From an uncultured Bacteroidales bacterium (GTDB lineage Bacteria > Bacteroidota > Bacteroidia > Bacteroidales > UBA932): a stretch of DNA of 64,000 nucleotides. Both the position numbers and the translations under genes were made by a program. Where the stretch lies: positions 124,001 through 188,000 of the forward strand of contig CALUPB010000004.1 of assembly GCA_944322585.1 (NCBI GenBank), written 5' to 3'. This document shows positions 34,431-43,996 of this stretch, one piece after another. The notes below the pieces were generated by a model. That model saw nothing but the letters and a program-made list of their open reading frames with translations. It was not told the DNA's origin and ran no database searches. Position 1 is the first letter of the stretch, and each line of letters begins with the position of its first letter.

Positions 34431-36302
34431 TCACTGTCTCTTTTCTCTATAATAGTCCCGCATAATGTACCATGCCGCCTTGCGCTGCCCCTGGTCAGAG
34501 ACAAGCCCCTTGCGGTTCCAGCCCTCCTGATTGGTCGGATGGAAACGGTACGGGGATCGGAAATCGAACAGAATCCACGGCGAGACTCCGGCAAGATTCG
34601 GAATATGGCTGAACATCTCGATATTGTCCCTGTAGAGCCGTGCCTGGTATTCCTCGCTCCATGACGAGGTCTCGTCACTCGAGCCATGCTGTCCGTAAAG
34701 GGCCTCCCCTCCGAATTCGGATATAATGAGCGGCTGGTCCGCACACACGTCCCAGACTGCTTCGGAAGGGTCTACCGGCCACGGATGATACCACCCCATA
34801 TATTTGTTCACGGCCACCACATCGAGATTGTCAGTGAAATCGTCATGCATTTCGAAATGTCCCGTGGACTTCTCGAAGTACACAAGGTCGAAAGCCGCGA
34901 CATAAAGCCTGGTCGTATCGAGGGAACGTCCGGTCTCAAGAAGCGATGTAAGGAAGGCATTGCGCTCCGGGGACGGCTTGGTCTCGTTGGCCACACCCCA
35001 GAAGCCGACCGCACACCTGTTCCTGTCCCTCATTATCATTTCCGTAAGCATCCTTTCGGCCTTGGCCTGAGTACCGGCATCGCTGAAATTTATCCCCTGC
35101 CATACCGGTATCTCCTGCCACAGGATAATGCCTTTCTCCTCGGCAAGACGGACAGTGTACTCGTTCTGCGGATAATGGGCCAGTCTTATCATATTAACGC
35201 CCAATGCTTCAGCCTCTGACAGCAACATCTGTGCATCCGCCATGCCGAATGCCCTTCCCATCCTCTGAGGTATCTCCTCGTGGAATGAAATGCAGCGCAT
35301 GAAGGTAGGCTCACCGTTAACGAGTATCCTTGTCCCGTCAACTTCTATATTCCTGAAACCTATTCTTTCGGAAATGCTGTCGCCGCTGCATGAAATGCTG
35401 ACATCATACAGTTTCGGACAGTCCGGAGACCACCTTTGCAGCTTCTTTGCCTTGAAAGACACCGATGCCTGGCCCTTGCCGTCCGTTACGAGGTCGCGGG
35501 AAATTCCGAGCTCCGGGATATCGAGCCGCACTTCGCGGGATACGGCATCAGACAACGTCACCGATGCATGTATCACATCAGGCCTGTGCTTGTCCAACTG
35601 TATGAAATAGTCGCTGACATACACCTCAGGGACAGTGACCAGCATCACATCCCTCGTAATCCCGCCGTAATTCCACCAGTCGAACGCCAGGGCAGGAATG
35701 GCATCCGCCGTCCTGCGGTTGTTCACCTCCACACAGAGGAAATTGTCCTGCGGTCTGAGATGTCCGGTAACTTCCACCTGGAAAGGGGTGAAACCGCCTT
35801 CATGCGATGCTATCAGGTCTCCGTTCAGATACACATTGCATCTGTAGCTTACGGCTCCGAAATACAGGAACATCCTTTTACCCGGCTCCTGTACGGCATC
35901 GAAATGACGGGCATACCAGACCGTCCCTTCATAATACATCAGTTCCGGGTACTGGGAATTCCAGTCTCCGGGAACATTGAGACGCATCCCTCCGTCGAAA
36001 GAATATTCATAGAATTCTTCCGGTTTCTGCGGCTTGCGGTTCCGGTAGACTTCCATTTTGCGGCCCTGGTCATACAGGTCCACGATAACATTCCATTTTC
36101 CGTTAAGGAGGGTATAATCCCTCCCATAGACATTGGTCATCGCCGTCGGAACATTGCCCTGGGCGGTGCCCGGCAGGGTTTCATCAGACACGGCAAGTAC
36201 AGCCTTCCCTTCCGTAGCACCGGAACTTCCGGATACGGTTCCGGATGCCACTGCCTGTGCGGCAAAGACAAAGGCCATAACCATCAGATAAGACAATTTC
36301 AT
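34431..36302 (-). CDS. GH2 family beta-glucuronidase
   Basis: A 623-residue exported GH2 enzyme (signal MKLSYLMVMAFVFAAQAVAS). It carries the acid/base motif GVANETKP, the nucleophile motif LIISEFGGEALYG, NKYMGWY, and PWILFDFRSPYRFH. Near the C-terminus GWNRKGLVSD supplies the N-x-K motif that recognises the uronate carboxylate in beta-glucuronidases. An activity removing terminal beta-glucuronate is therefore likely. It lies 9 bases after the FAD/glycosidase fusion gene and overlaps the next GH2 frame. Confidence 0.85.
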   Translation of the reverse strand: MKLSYLMVMAFVFAAQAVASGTVSGSSGATEGKAVLAVSDETLPGTAQGNVPTAMTNVYGRDYTLLNGKWNVIVDLYDQGRKMEVYRNRKPQKPEEFYEYSFDGGMRLNVPGDWNSQYPELMYYEGTVWYARHFDAVQEPGKRMFLYFGAVSYRCNVYLNGDLIASHEGGFTPFQVEVTGHLRPQDNFLCVEVNNRRTADAIPALAFDWWNYGGITRDVMLVTVPEVYVSDYFIQLDKHRPDVIHASVTLSDAVSREVRLDIPELGISRDLVTDGKGQASVSFKAKKLQRWSPDCPKLYDVSISCSGDSISERIGFRNIEVDGTRILVNGEPTFMRCISFHEEIPQRMGRAFGMADAQMLLSEAEALGVNMIRLAHYPQNEYTVRLAEEKGIILWQEIPVWQGINFSDAGTQAKAERMLTEMIMRDRNRCAVGFWGVANETKPSPERNAFLTSLLETGRSLDTTRLYVAAFDLVYFEKSTGHFEMHDDFTDNLDVVAVNKYMGWYHPWPVDPSEAVWDVCADQPLIISEFGGEALYGQHGSSDETSSWSEEYQARLYRDNIEMFSHIPNLAGVSPWILFDFRSPYRFHPTNQEGWNRKGLVSDQGQRKAAWYIMRDYYREKRQ

Positions 36303-36311
36303 ATTTCCTCC

Positions 36312-39300
36312 CTATTTCTTTATGGAATAATAATACATCGCAAAAGTATGTCTGTCCGGGAGGGAAAACTCTATCATCCCGTCCATGCCGGCCGTTGCCC
36401 GGAACGCTTCACCGTAACCGAGTACCGGCTCGAAGCTGACACTGCTCCCTTCCGGCAGCCATGTCCTCATGGAAGCCTTTTCCCGACAGGTATCCTCCCT
36501 GTAGACTATTACATACCCGGTACTTCCCTCTTTCAGAGACTGGAAACCGGTGAAAGAGCGCCCCGACGGTTCCTCGCCTATCGGGAGGATAGTCCCCGAA
36601 TGGAAATCGGCACTGACCTTCCTGTAATCTTCTACAAGTCCGGCTATACCGTAGGCTTCCTCAGGAAGATTCGACGCTTCCATCCAGGCCAAAGGCTGAC
36701 CGGCCATCGAAGTCGCGAAAATATAGTCGAAAGGCAGCTTCGACGGGGCGAACGGGTCATCTCCGTACAGTTCCGCATTGCGCCATTTGTTCAGGAACTC
36801 CACCTGTAGCCTCTCTGCAGGGACATACTCCGACAGTTGCCATACATTGCGCAGAGTCCAGTAAGGGAAATACAGATGCCAGTCCGTATAGCGGTTTTCG
36901 AGAAACACATTCCCGTACTCATAGAAAGAATGGTATCCAGGTCTGCGCCCTGCAGTGACATCAAGGTTGAATATGACTTCGTTTCCCGACTCCTTCTGTA
37001 CCGTATCGAACAGTCTGCGAAGGTTCTCCTCAGCCTGTTTCGAAGCCACTGCCAGGCCGTCTATCTTGAAGACTCTGATGCCGTATTCCCTGTAAAGGGA
37101 CAGGATTGCATCGGCATCCTTCCTCCAGTCTGCAAAATCGTTCTGGACGCTCGGATTGAACCACAGGCCTATCACGATACCCAATTCTTCAGCCTTCTTC
37201 ACTATGGGAGCGAGCCCCGAAGGATATTTCACCGGATCCGGTTTCCAGTAGTCCGGATTGTCGTATATGTCCTTGAAAGACCCTTTGGCAAGGGCTGAAT
37301 TCGGACTCTTGCCCACCTGCCATCCGTCATCTATCTGGAAATGGGTAATCCCCAGCCTTGCAGCCTTCTCGAGTTCCGCAAGGCAGAATGCCTCGTTGAC
37401 CTTCGTATCCTGGCTTCTGTCTCCCCATGTGTTCATCATCACCATCTCGTCCCTGCCCGGGATATGCCTGCGCAGCTGCTTCTGGTACTTTCTCAAGGCA
37501 GTCAGAGCCGACAGCTCTCCCTGTCCGTACACTCCCGTAACGCAGGAATACGCCTGTGTCCATGCATCAGGAGTGATGTCCGAAGACTTCAGTCCCATCC
37601 CCGTAACTGAGAAATTCCCGAATTCGGTGACAAAGTCAGCGCCCGGATAGGCTAACTGCGAGCCTGATGAAGGGGATTCTTTCAGGAAGAAAAAGCCGTT
37701 GCCGGACACTCCGTCCCTTACAAACAGCAGGTTGCCCCTGTAGCTCGTCCTCCTGTACGGAATGAAATCCCTTTCCGCCACAAGGTTGTTGTTCCAGTCG
37801 GTGACATCCCAGAATTCGACTGCCTTCCCATGCCAGTGCAGACCGTCAAAGCGGAGCTGGTCAAGCACCCCGGACAACGGTTCCGACTTCGTATCCTCTG
37901 CAAATTCAATGTTTTTCCGGTCGGCTGCCGAAAGCGTCTTACCATCCCTGTCCGACGTGAGTGTCCCTCTCAGCCATGTATCGCAGGCTATTGCAGGAAC
38001 ATCCATATATACCCTGAACTCTCTCCTGACCTGAAGATCTCCCAATGAATATGTCACAACGGTCTTCTGATAGGCCTCATGGATTTCATCGGCAGGGATA
38101 TCCTCCACGCTGTATGAAGCATCCGTCCCCGCTCCGGCTCCCTTGACAACGGAAAAATCCGGCCGTAAATCCGCAGAATAATGCGTCACGCCCGTCTTTT
38201 TGTCCGTCAGGCTGTAAGTCATCAGATTGCCGCCGTTCCATATGAATTTCCTTTCTATCACCCTGTTGCCGATGACAAGCGTATCCCCCTTCATCTCGCT
38301 GTACGGAGCGGCCTTTGGCTTGTCGAGCAGGGTGTTCGGAAGATTGAACAGCTGGTTGTTCAGCCCGTCGCCCCGTTTCCCGGCTCCTTCCTTCATCATC
38401 GACTTGAGCTCGTCAAGATGATGCAGGTAAATTTCTCTCGGCGTGCATCCGTATTCCTTGCAAAGGGATGCAGCCATGCCTACGACTTCGCCCATCATTC
38501 CCGTGGTACGCATAACCCTTACCGTACCGAGGGCCACATGCGACACGCTGATATTCCTGCCAGCCATGAACATGTTCTCTATATCCCTCGCATACAGACA
38601 TCTGTACGGGACCGCATACGGGTGTATCCAGTTATGTACGGTAGCGGCCTTGAACTCCCGTCCCGGGAAACGTCCGGAATTGACAGGATCCGGGAAATGA
38701 AGGTCTATGGCCCAGGTAGTGGTGAACGAAGCATCCTCATACGGGACATCCCTGTCTATATCGTTCTGGGTCAGGATATGGTCGCCCACGATACGACGGG
38801 ACTCCCTCTTCCCGAGGACATAGCCGACCCAGTCCAATGAACGGTTCCGCCACTTTTCATTATTTTCGAGATGGTTCTTGAGACAGCTCCAGTTGGCATA
38901 GATGACGAGCATACCATAGTCGCGTATCCTCTCGGCATCATAGATCTGGTCCAGGTTCATGCCTGTCTCCCAATGCCATTCTCCCATGGTCACTTTCTCG
39001 CAGTTGGAGCTGTTGAAACCCATACCGTAGTCGAATTCCGGGAATGTCGTCGGAGCGCCGCAGTCCTTCGAATACCACTGGATGGACGACCCCATGGTGG
39101 TGCTGTCTGCCGTCTCTGGGGCGAAGAATTCCCCGAACGTGTCACGCGACTCCCTGCCCATCATGCACTCTGCACCGGCAAGATATCCAATGGTGCCGTC
39201 GCCCGTACAGTCGGAGAAAAGCGGTGCCGAAAGCCAGTGTTCCTCACCTGTCTCGATATGACGCACGAGAACTGCCTCTATCCGGTCTCCGTCCATCCGG

Positions 39301-40160
39301 ACAGCCGTGGCATGATAATTCGCGAACAGGGTTATATTCTCCTCTGCATCTATGAATTCCTGTTTCCTGTCGTCTTCATAATTGGAGGCAGGCTGGGCAT
39401 TGCCCTTTTTCGTATGACCGAACTCGCGTATCATACGCCCGAGACCTTCATTCGGTCCCATCTCCACATAGCCTCCGAGATGGACACGCACTTCTGCGCT
39501 GTTGTTGCCTCCGAGTACCGGTCGGTCATTTACCAGAGCCACCTTCACTCCGTCCCGGGCTGCCGCCACTGCCGCACACATTCCTGCGATACCGCCTCCC
39601 ACGACTACGAAGTCGAACGACTCTTCTCCCGGGTCGCCGAGCCCGAGCCGGTCACGACGGAAGGCATCAAGATCCGCAATGCCGTCAGGAAGGGACGGCT
39701 CCCGCTCCGTTGTCAGGTAGACTGCATCGCATCTGCCGTCGAAGCCTGTCAGATCCACCAAGGCAAGTTCCGTCTCCCCTGCCTGAAGGCGTATCTTGCC
39801 CGCATACTGCCACATCCATCTGTCGCCCTGACATCCGAGCGTTTCCGGAAGTACGGTATCCCCTATGCGGACATTGAACTTGCCTGGCCCTTCCTGGGAA
39901 GACCACGGAGAAGTCCAGTTGAAAGTCCTGACATATACATGATATGTACCTTTCTCAGGTACATCCACCGAAGTGACGGCATCCGGGACGGGCACTCCCA
40001 TCCCGTGGGCAAGCAGATACGGCGACCCCATGAAATCCATGAACTGCTGGTCCACGACCCAGCCGCCCTTGGTGTCGAAGTTCTCCGCTTCAACCAGAAT
40101 ATCGGCGGCATAGGTCTCTATGGCCACCAATGATAGGAGAATCAAGAGGAAATTTCTCAT
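36312..40160 (-). CDS. FAD-dependent oxidoreductase fused to alpha-galactosidase-like (GH36-type) domain
   Basis: A protein of about 1282 residues, first gene of its operon. A Sec signal (MRNFLLILLSLVAIETYA) leads to a beta-sandwich of the carbohydrate-binding sort (20-150). Next is an FAD_oxidored domain (about 183-620) with the dinucleotide motif DFVVVGGGIAGMCAAVAAA, LGGNNSAEVRVHLGG, SDCTGDGTIGYLAGA and MFMAGRNISVSHVALGT. From about 635 a second beta-sandwich and a TIM barrel resemble GH36: MVMMNTWGDRSQD, THFQIDDGWQ, GIVIGLWFNP, and FKIDG, whose aspartate is in the nucleophile position. Joining a flavoenzyme to a glycosidase in one exported protein is unusual. I infer that a sugar is oxidised and then cleaved, or cleaved and then oxidised. 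The frame runs on to 40274, but 40160 gives the signal peptide. Confidence 0.82.
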   Translation of the reverse strand: MRNFLLILLSLVAIETYAADILVEAENFDTKGGWVVDQQFMDFMGSPYLLAHGMGVPVPDAVTSVDVPEKGTYHVYVRTFNWTSPWSSQEGPGKFNVRIGDTVLPETLGCQGDRWMWQYAGKIRLQAGETELALVDLTGFDGRCDAVYLTTEREPSLPDGIADLDAFRRDRLGLGDPGEESFDFVVVGGGIAGMCAAVAAARDGVKVALVNDRPVLGGNNSAEVRVHLGGYVEMGPNEGLGRMIREFGHTKKGNAQPASNYEDDRKQEFIDAEENITLFANYHATAVRMDGDRIEAVLVRHIETGEEHWLSAPLFSDCTGDGTIGYLAGAECMMGRESRDTFGEFFAPETADSTTMGSSIQWYSKDCGAPTTFPEFDYGMGFNSSNCEKVTMGEWHWETGMNLDQIYDAERIRDYGMLVIYANWSCLKNHLENNEKWRNRSLDWVGYVLGKRESRRIVGDHILTQNDIDRDVPYEDASFTTTWAIDLHFPDPVNSGRFPGREFKAATVHNWIHPYAVPYRCLYARDIENMFMAGRNISVSHVALGTVRVMRTTGMMGEVVGMAASLCKEYGCTPREIYLHHLDELKSMMKEGAGKRGDGLNNQLFNLPNTLLDKPKAAPYSEMKGDTLVIGNRVIERKFIWNGGNLMTYSLTDKKTGVTHYSADLRPDFSVVKGAGAGTDASYSVEDIPADEIHEAYQKTVVTYSLGDLQVRREFRVYMDVPAIACDTWLRGTLTSDRDGKTLSAADRKNIEFAEDTKSEPLSGVLDQLRFDGLHWHGKAVEFWDVTDWNNNLVAERDFIPYRRTSYRGNLLFVRDGVSGNGFFFLKESPSSGSQLAYPGADFVTEFGNFSVTGMGLKSSDITPDAWTQAYSCVTGVYGQGELSALTALRKYQKQLRRHIPGRDEMVMMNTWGDRSQDTKVNEAFCLAELEKAARLGITHFQIDDGWQVGKSPNSALAKGSFKDIYDNPDYWKPDPVKYPSGLAPIVKKAEELGIVIGLWFNPSVQNDFADWRKDADAILSLYREYGIRVFKIDGLAVASKQAEENLRRLFDTVQKESGNEVIFNLDVTAGRRPGYHSFYEYGNVFLENRYTDWHLYFPYWTLRNVWQLSEYVPAERLQVEFLNKWRNAELYGDDPFAPSKLPFDYIFATSMAGQPLAWMEASNLPEEAYGIAGLVEDYRKVSADFHSGTILPIGEEPSGRSFTGFQSLKEGSTGYVIVYREDTCREKASMRTWLPEGSSVSFEPVLGYGEAFRATAGMDGMIEFSLPDRHTFAMYYYSIKK

Positions 40161-40185
40161 AGTGCATATATTATAAGCGGTTAAT

Positions 40186-40201
40186 CTGTGTTCGTACACA
40201 G
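40186..40201 (-). promoter_or_regulatory. LacI-type operator 2 (FAD/glycosidase-GH2-GH2 operon)
   Basis: CTGTGTTCGTACACAG, one mismatch from a perfect palindrome, with central CG. It begins 6 bases downstream of the -7 box and 25 bases upstream of the start codon. Confidence 0.75.
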
Positions 40202-40207
40202 TTTCTG

Positions 40208-40238
40208 CAAAAATACAGGTTTTTCTCAAATATTCAAA
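40208..40238 (-). promoter_or_regulatory. Promoter of the FAD/glycosidase operon
   Basis: Minus strand: TTTG (40238-40235), 19 bases, TATTTTTG (40215-40208), followed by operator 2. Confidence 0.72.
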
Positions 40239-40280
40239 CTCGGTTTTCACATGCGACGCCATATCCCCTCCCACAAAACG

Positions 40281-40334
40281 GATGTCCCCGGCGCAACAGG
40301 GAAGATGGCTCTTTCCATTGTAACCGGGGACATC
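40281..40334 (-). terminator. Terminator of the susCD operon
   Basis: GATGTCCCCGG (40281-40291) and CCGGGGACATC (40324-40334) pair perfectly. On the minus strand the stem is followed by CGTTTTGTGG. It lies 19 bases past the DUF4886 gene stop, separating it from the next operon. Confidence 0.55.
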
Positions 40335-40353
40335 AGCATGTTCAAGTTCAGGT

Positions 40354-42297
40354 CTATTCAGCAGCGGGCTCTATCACGAGAGCGTTGATATGGCCTTCCA
40401 CAACAGTGGAACCGGCGTCTACCCCCGTTACCGAGATCTCTACGCATCCGTCGGCATCCGGAACGACTTCATCAAAGACTGCGACATAGTCGGTCAAGTC
40501 GTACGTAGACCAGGCTGCACCCTTTGGCATTCCCGGATTCAGTATCACAGGAGCCGATTCCACATTTCCCTTTACGGTGAATTTCGTCTGACGGGCGGCA
40601 ACGGAACCTTCCCAACGGCATGACAATATCGTGAAATCATATGACTTGCCTGCATCAAGTCCGGATATCCTTATGACAGCCGGTCCCTTGTCCCCGTCTC
40701 CGACATCCGTCTTCTTTCCTCCCACCATGAGGGCATCCGTCCACACGTTGTACGGGAAAACAAGACCGTTCACCTCGAATGTTTCGTCCTTGGCATTGTT
40801 TTCGGTTCCGACACCGTTGAATGCATCGGAGAAAGGAGAGGTTATACTCAATACAGCATTGGTATAGTCACCGTTGGCATCAGAAAGATATGTGACATTC
40901 TCCGATACACCAGGATTTCCCACATTATTTGTCCATGGCAATTCAGTGGACATATGTCTGCTGCCGAAATCGACATATATCGGGGTGTTCCCGTCGGAGG
41001 TAATGTCAGGTGTCTGGAATTCTGTCATCTCGGTGACTTCGTACGGCTTCTCCAAGGCCATGTACGCAGCATTCTTAGCTATTTCGGCATAGAAGTCGCT
41101 GACTGCTTCCGGCTTCCAGGTGTTGTCCGTCACTGCCGGCAGATCCACATTCGGATATGTCGCTTCCCAGTCCCTGGAAACAGCCTCATACCATGTGCAA
41201 GATGCGGTGAAACGTCCGTAATTGACTTCGAGATGATAGCCGTCCCTACAGAAATTGTCCCCTATGAACGACGTCCGTCCGTTCTGGACGGCAGTGCCGG
41301 AAGGTATCACAAAGGCTATGTCCGGATTGGAGGCCACTGCCTGCTGTACAGCCGACATGATGTCTCCGTACATAGTCATCTGGTCGCTGTCGTATTTAGG
41401 GAACTCTGCATGGTCCGACCCGTTCTGGTAGGCCCAGGTCTGATGGAAGACTATCTTCATGTCAGGATTCAGTGTGGCGTGTTCCTTAACATAACCGATC
41501 AGATCCTGCAGATGGGTATAGGTGGAGTAAATCCCCGACTGTCCGCTTGCCTGCTGGAGGCTTACATAGTCCCATGGCTCCGAAGCGAGCACTTCCGAAA
41601 GTTTCTGATTAGGGGATTCCTTCTTGCCCGTATTGTCGGTAATCTTCCTGTAGGCATATGCTGCCTTGTCTCCCTGGGCATTCTCCCAATGGGTGTCGAG
41701 GCTGCAACCGCCTATGTACATGTTGCCGATTATGGCCTCCTGACCTGCAGCATCGAACAGATCCCAGAGATACTGTTCCACGGCATCCTGGGAAAAACTG
41801 TTGCCGATTGCAAGGATACGGAGCTTCCCGTCCGGGACATATTCGGGTTCGGCCGCCTTGACCGTCACTGTCGCAGAAGCCGACAGGTCTATTCCAGAGG
41901 CTTCATCCTTATACGCTATGGTTATGGTGGCAGACCCGGGAGCCACAGCCGTTACCGTTGCCGTCGCGACAGTTTCCCCCTGCTCTACGACCGCAACCTG
42001 CTCATCGGATGAACTCCATTCGAAGGCAAGGGCATCAGTCCCCTCCCCTTCGAAGGTGGCAGTCAGAGTGTAAGTCTCTCCGCCGACCGTCATTTCAGGG
42101 ATTTCCGTGACATCCAGACTGACGCTGCGCTCCACTCCGACAGGCTCGTCGGTGCCGTCGCCTTCATCTCCGCCGTCATCGACCTTTTCGTCATCCGGCA
42201 CTATATTGTCCTGTTCACAGCCGGTGAACAGAGACGCTGACGGCAGGAAAAATGCCGCAATCGCCAGCGTAAATAATATACGTTTCATCATATTCAA
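40354..42297 (-). CDS. Lipoprotein with Big_2 domain and DUF4886 (SGNH-like) domain
   Basis: A 647-residue lipoprotein (lipobox SLFTGC), with an Asp/Glu/Gly-rich spacer, then a bacterial Ig-like Big_2 domain (~55-150). The DUF4886 domain (~158-400) starts KLRILAIGNSFSQDAVEQYL, where GNSF corresponds to the SGNH serine block, and FCRDGYHLEVNYGRF gives the Asp/His block. A C-terminal beta-sandwich (~425-645) resembles carbohydrate-binding modules. It is probably a surface or periplasmic esterase or glycan-binding protein, encoded last in the susCD operon. The esterase role is inferred. Confidence 0.72.
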   Translation of the reverse strand: MNMMKRILFTLAIAAFFLPSASLFTGCEQDNIVPDDEKVDDGGDEGDGTDEPVGVERSVSLDVTEIPEMTVGGETYTLTATFEGEGTDALAFEWSSSDEQVAVVEQGETVATATVTAVAPGSATITIAYKDEASGIDLSASATVTVKAAEPEYVPDGKLRILAIGNSFSQDAVEQYLWDLFDAAGQEAIIGNMYIGGCSLDTHWENAQGDKAAYAYRKITDNTGKKESPNQKLSEVLASEPWDYVSLQQASGQSGIYSTYTHLQDLIGYVKEHATLNPDMKIVFHQTWAYQNGSDHAEFPKYDSDQMTMYGDIMSAVQQAVASNPDIAFVIPSGTAVQNGRTSFIGDNFCRDGYHLEVNYGRFTASCTWYEAVSRDWEATYPNVDLPAVTDNTWKPEAVSDFYAEIAKNAAYMALEKPYEVTEMTEFQTPDITSDGNTPIYVDFGSRHMSTELPWTNNVGNPGVSENVTYLSDANGDYTNAVLSITSPFSDAFNGVGTENNAKDETFEVNGLVFPYNVWTDALMVGGKKTDVGDGDKGPAVIRISGLDAGKSYDFTILSCRWEGSVAARQTKFTVKGNVESAPVILNPGMPKGAAWSTYDLTDYVAVFDEVVPDADGCVEISVTGVDAGSTVVEGHINALVIEPAAE

Positions 42298-42367
42298 CTA
42301 AAGTTTCGCTAATTCACAATTATACTGACGCTTATGGAAAAGTCAGGATATCAATATACAACGCCCG

Positions 42368-43996
42368 CTACTGCACTGTGACATCAAGCAGTTTCAGCCA
42401 GCCGGATGCGGTCATACTCTCCTCCCTTACAGCCATCTCCACAGCCGGAACATTGTCTTTCTGTGTGTTGACGATGGCTATACCCCATGTATATGAGCCG
42501 GCAGGGACATCCGAAAGACCGATTTCAGTATCGAATGTCTGCATCTGGTTCTTCACGACAGTCTGGAGCGCTGCAGCATCGTCCACGAACACCCGCACCG
42601 GTTCTCCGGAAGACCTGTCCAAGAGGGCATATGCCATTTTGTAACGGCCTTCCCACTGTTTCAGGTCAGCCGGGAAATAAGCGTTTCCGAGATTGGACCA
42701 ACGGGATCGTACCGTTACCGAAGACCCTGCCTGCACTGTTTCAGGAAGATAAAGCTGGTTAGGATACAGTCTGTAGACACCCTCCTGAAGGAATTCCATT
42801 ACAAGATCATATGCTTCGTTGAACCACAGATATGTCTCTGATTGCGAGACATTGCTGTTGTAGCGGAAATCCATCATGTTCACGCAGGCATTCTGCATCT
42901 CGTCATATTCGCCCTGACGCAGTTCCCGGATATTGCTGTATCCGTCACCCATATACCCGTCCCCGTGCGAGCCTGCGACCCAACCTCCTTCACCGAGCAC
43001 GGGTACTTTGTACCTGTAATTGGAAATAAAATTCTTCTCCCACGTACCGTAATACCCTTTCATTCCGAATGCATCATGTCTCATAGCAAAGCCCTTGGAT
43101 ATGGCAAGCTCCAGCAATGTCTGCGACATGGCGTCTGCCGAACCGGAGCCTGCAGTCTTTCCTACCATCTTATGATAATTCGTCACGACAGGAACTCTTG
43201 TAAAATTATCGGCATACAAAGATGTAGCCCAGTCATATACATCATACCTCGGGGATTCATCTCCTGTTCCTACCGTAGTCTCGGTGGAATACCTGAACGT
43301 ATGACACTCGCCCCATTTCCCGAGGCCGAGCCCGCTGATGAACTCCACCTCGTCAGGATCATTGAACCTTGCGGCAAATGCCTTTACGAATTTCTCATAA
43401 TATTTCTGGAACACGGGATGGTCGGGATAGCCGGAATATACTGTAACAGACCCCGTAACGGTAGAATAGCAGGATGACGGATCCTCCTCACGGACAAAAT
43501 CCGGGGTGGAATTGGTATGGTCATCCTCACTGTTGGTATTGATGGTAAATGCTATCTTCAACCCTCTTTCCTTTGCCCCGTCCATCAGATATTTCAACCT
43601 GCGGGCATAGTCTGAATAATCCTGATACTGTTCTTCCCAGATATATACACCGTCTTCGGGATTCATGGCCGCCCAGTCGGCCTTAATGTAGAGGACATTG
43701 GAATAGTCCCACACATTGACCTTACCGGAGCCGTCAGGTGCTTCGGAACAAGCAAAGTTGTCATAAAGCTCCCAATAATTGTCGGCAAGACCGTCTCCGA
43801 TACCGGAATACGTCACCCACCCCGAGAGCGGGTTCTTGAGGAGTATCCTCTCCCTGTCCGGAGACACCGAGACCTGGGTCAGACCTTCCAGACTGACGGA
43901 ACCGCCGTATCCGTTATCCGCCCCGGAGTCCTTGGAGCATGAAGCCCCAAGGACAGCCGCAACGGCAAAGATCACAAATCCGTGAAATTTCATCAT
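42368..43996 (-). CDS. DUF4832 lipoprotein, copy 3
   Basis: A 542-residue lipoprotein (lipobox VLGASC) with the DUF4832 pattern: LLKNPLSGWVTYSG, WAAMNPEDGVYIWEE, RGLKIAFTIN, GLGLGKWGECH, NYHKMVGK, MRHDAFGMKGYYGTWE and VLGEGGWV, then NMMDFRYN and a C-terminal beta-sandwich. The central part looks like a TIM barrel; glutamates in KWGE and in the EGGW block are candidates for catalysis (inference). It is the most divergent of three paralogues in this operon. Its ATG shares one base with the stop of the SusE-like gene. Confidence 0.8.
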   Translation of the reverse strand: MMKFHGFVIFAVAAVLGASCSKDSGADNGYGGSVSLEGLTQVSVSPDRERILLKNPLSGWVTYSGIGDGLADNYWELYDNFACSEAPDGSGKVNVWDYSNVLYIKADWAAMNPEDGVYIWEEQYQDYSDYARRLKYLMDGAKERGLKIAFTINTNSEDDHTNSTPDFVREEDPSSCYSTVTGSVTVYSGYPDHPVFQKYYEKFVKAFAARFNDPDEVEFISGLGLGKWGECHTFRYSTETTVGTGDESPRYDVYDWATSLYADNFTRVPVVTNYHKMVGKTAGSGSADAMSQTLLELAISKGFAMRHDAFGMKGYYGTWEKNFISNYRYKVPVLGEGGWVAGSHGDGYMGDGYSNIRELRQGEYDEMQNACVNMMDFRYNSNVSQSETYLWFNEAYDLVMEFLQEGVYRLYPNQLYLPETVQAGSSVTVRSRWSNLGNAYFPADLKQWEGRYKMAYALLDRSSGEPVRVFVDDAAALQTVVKNQMQTFDTEIGLSDVPAGSYTWGIAIVNTQKDNVPAVEMAVREESMTASGWLKLLDVTVQ

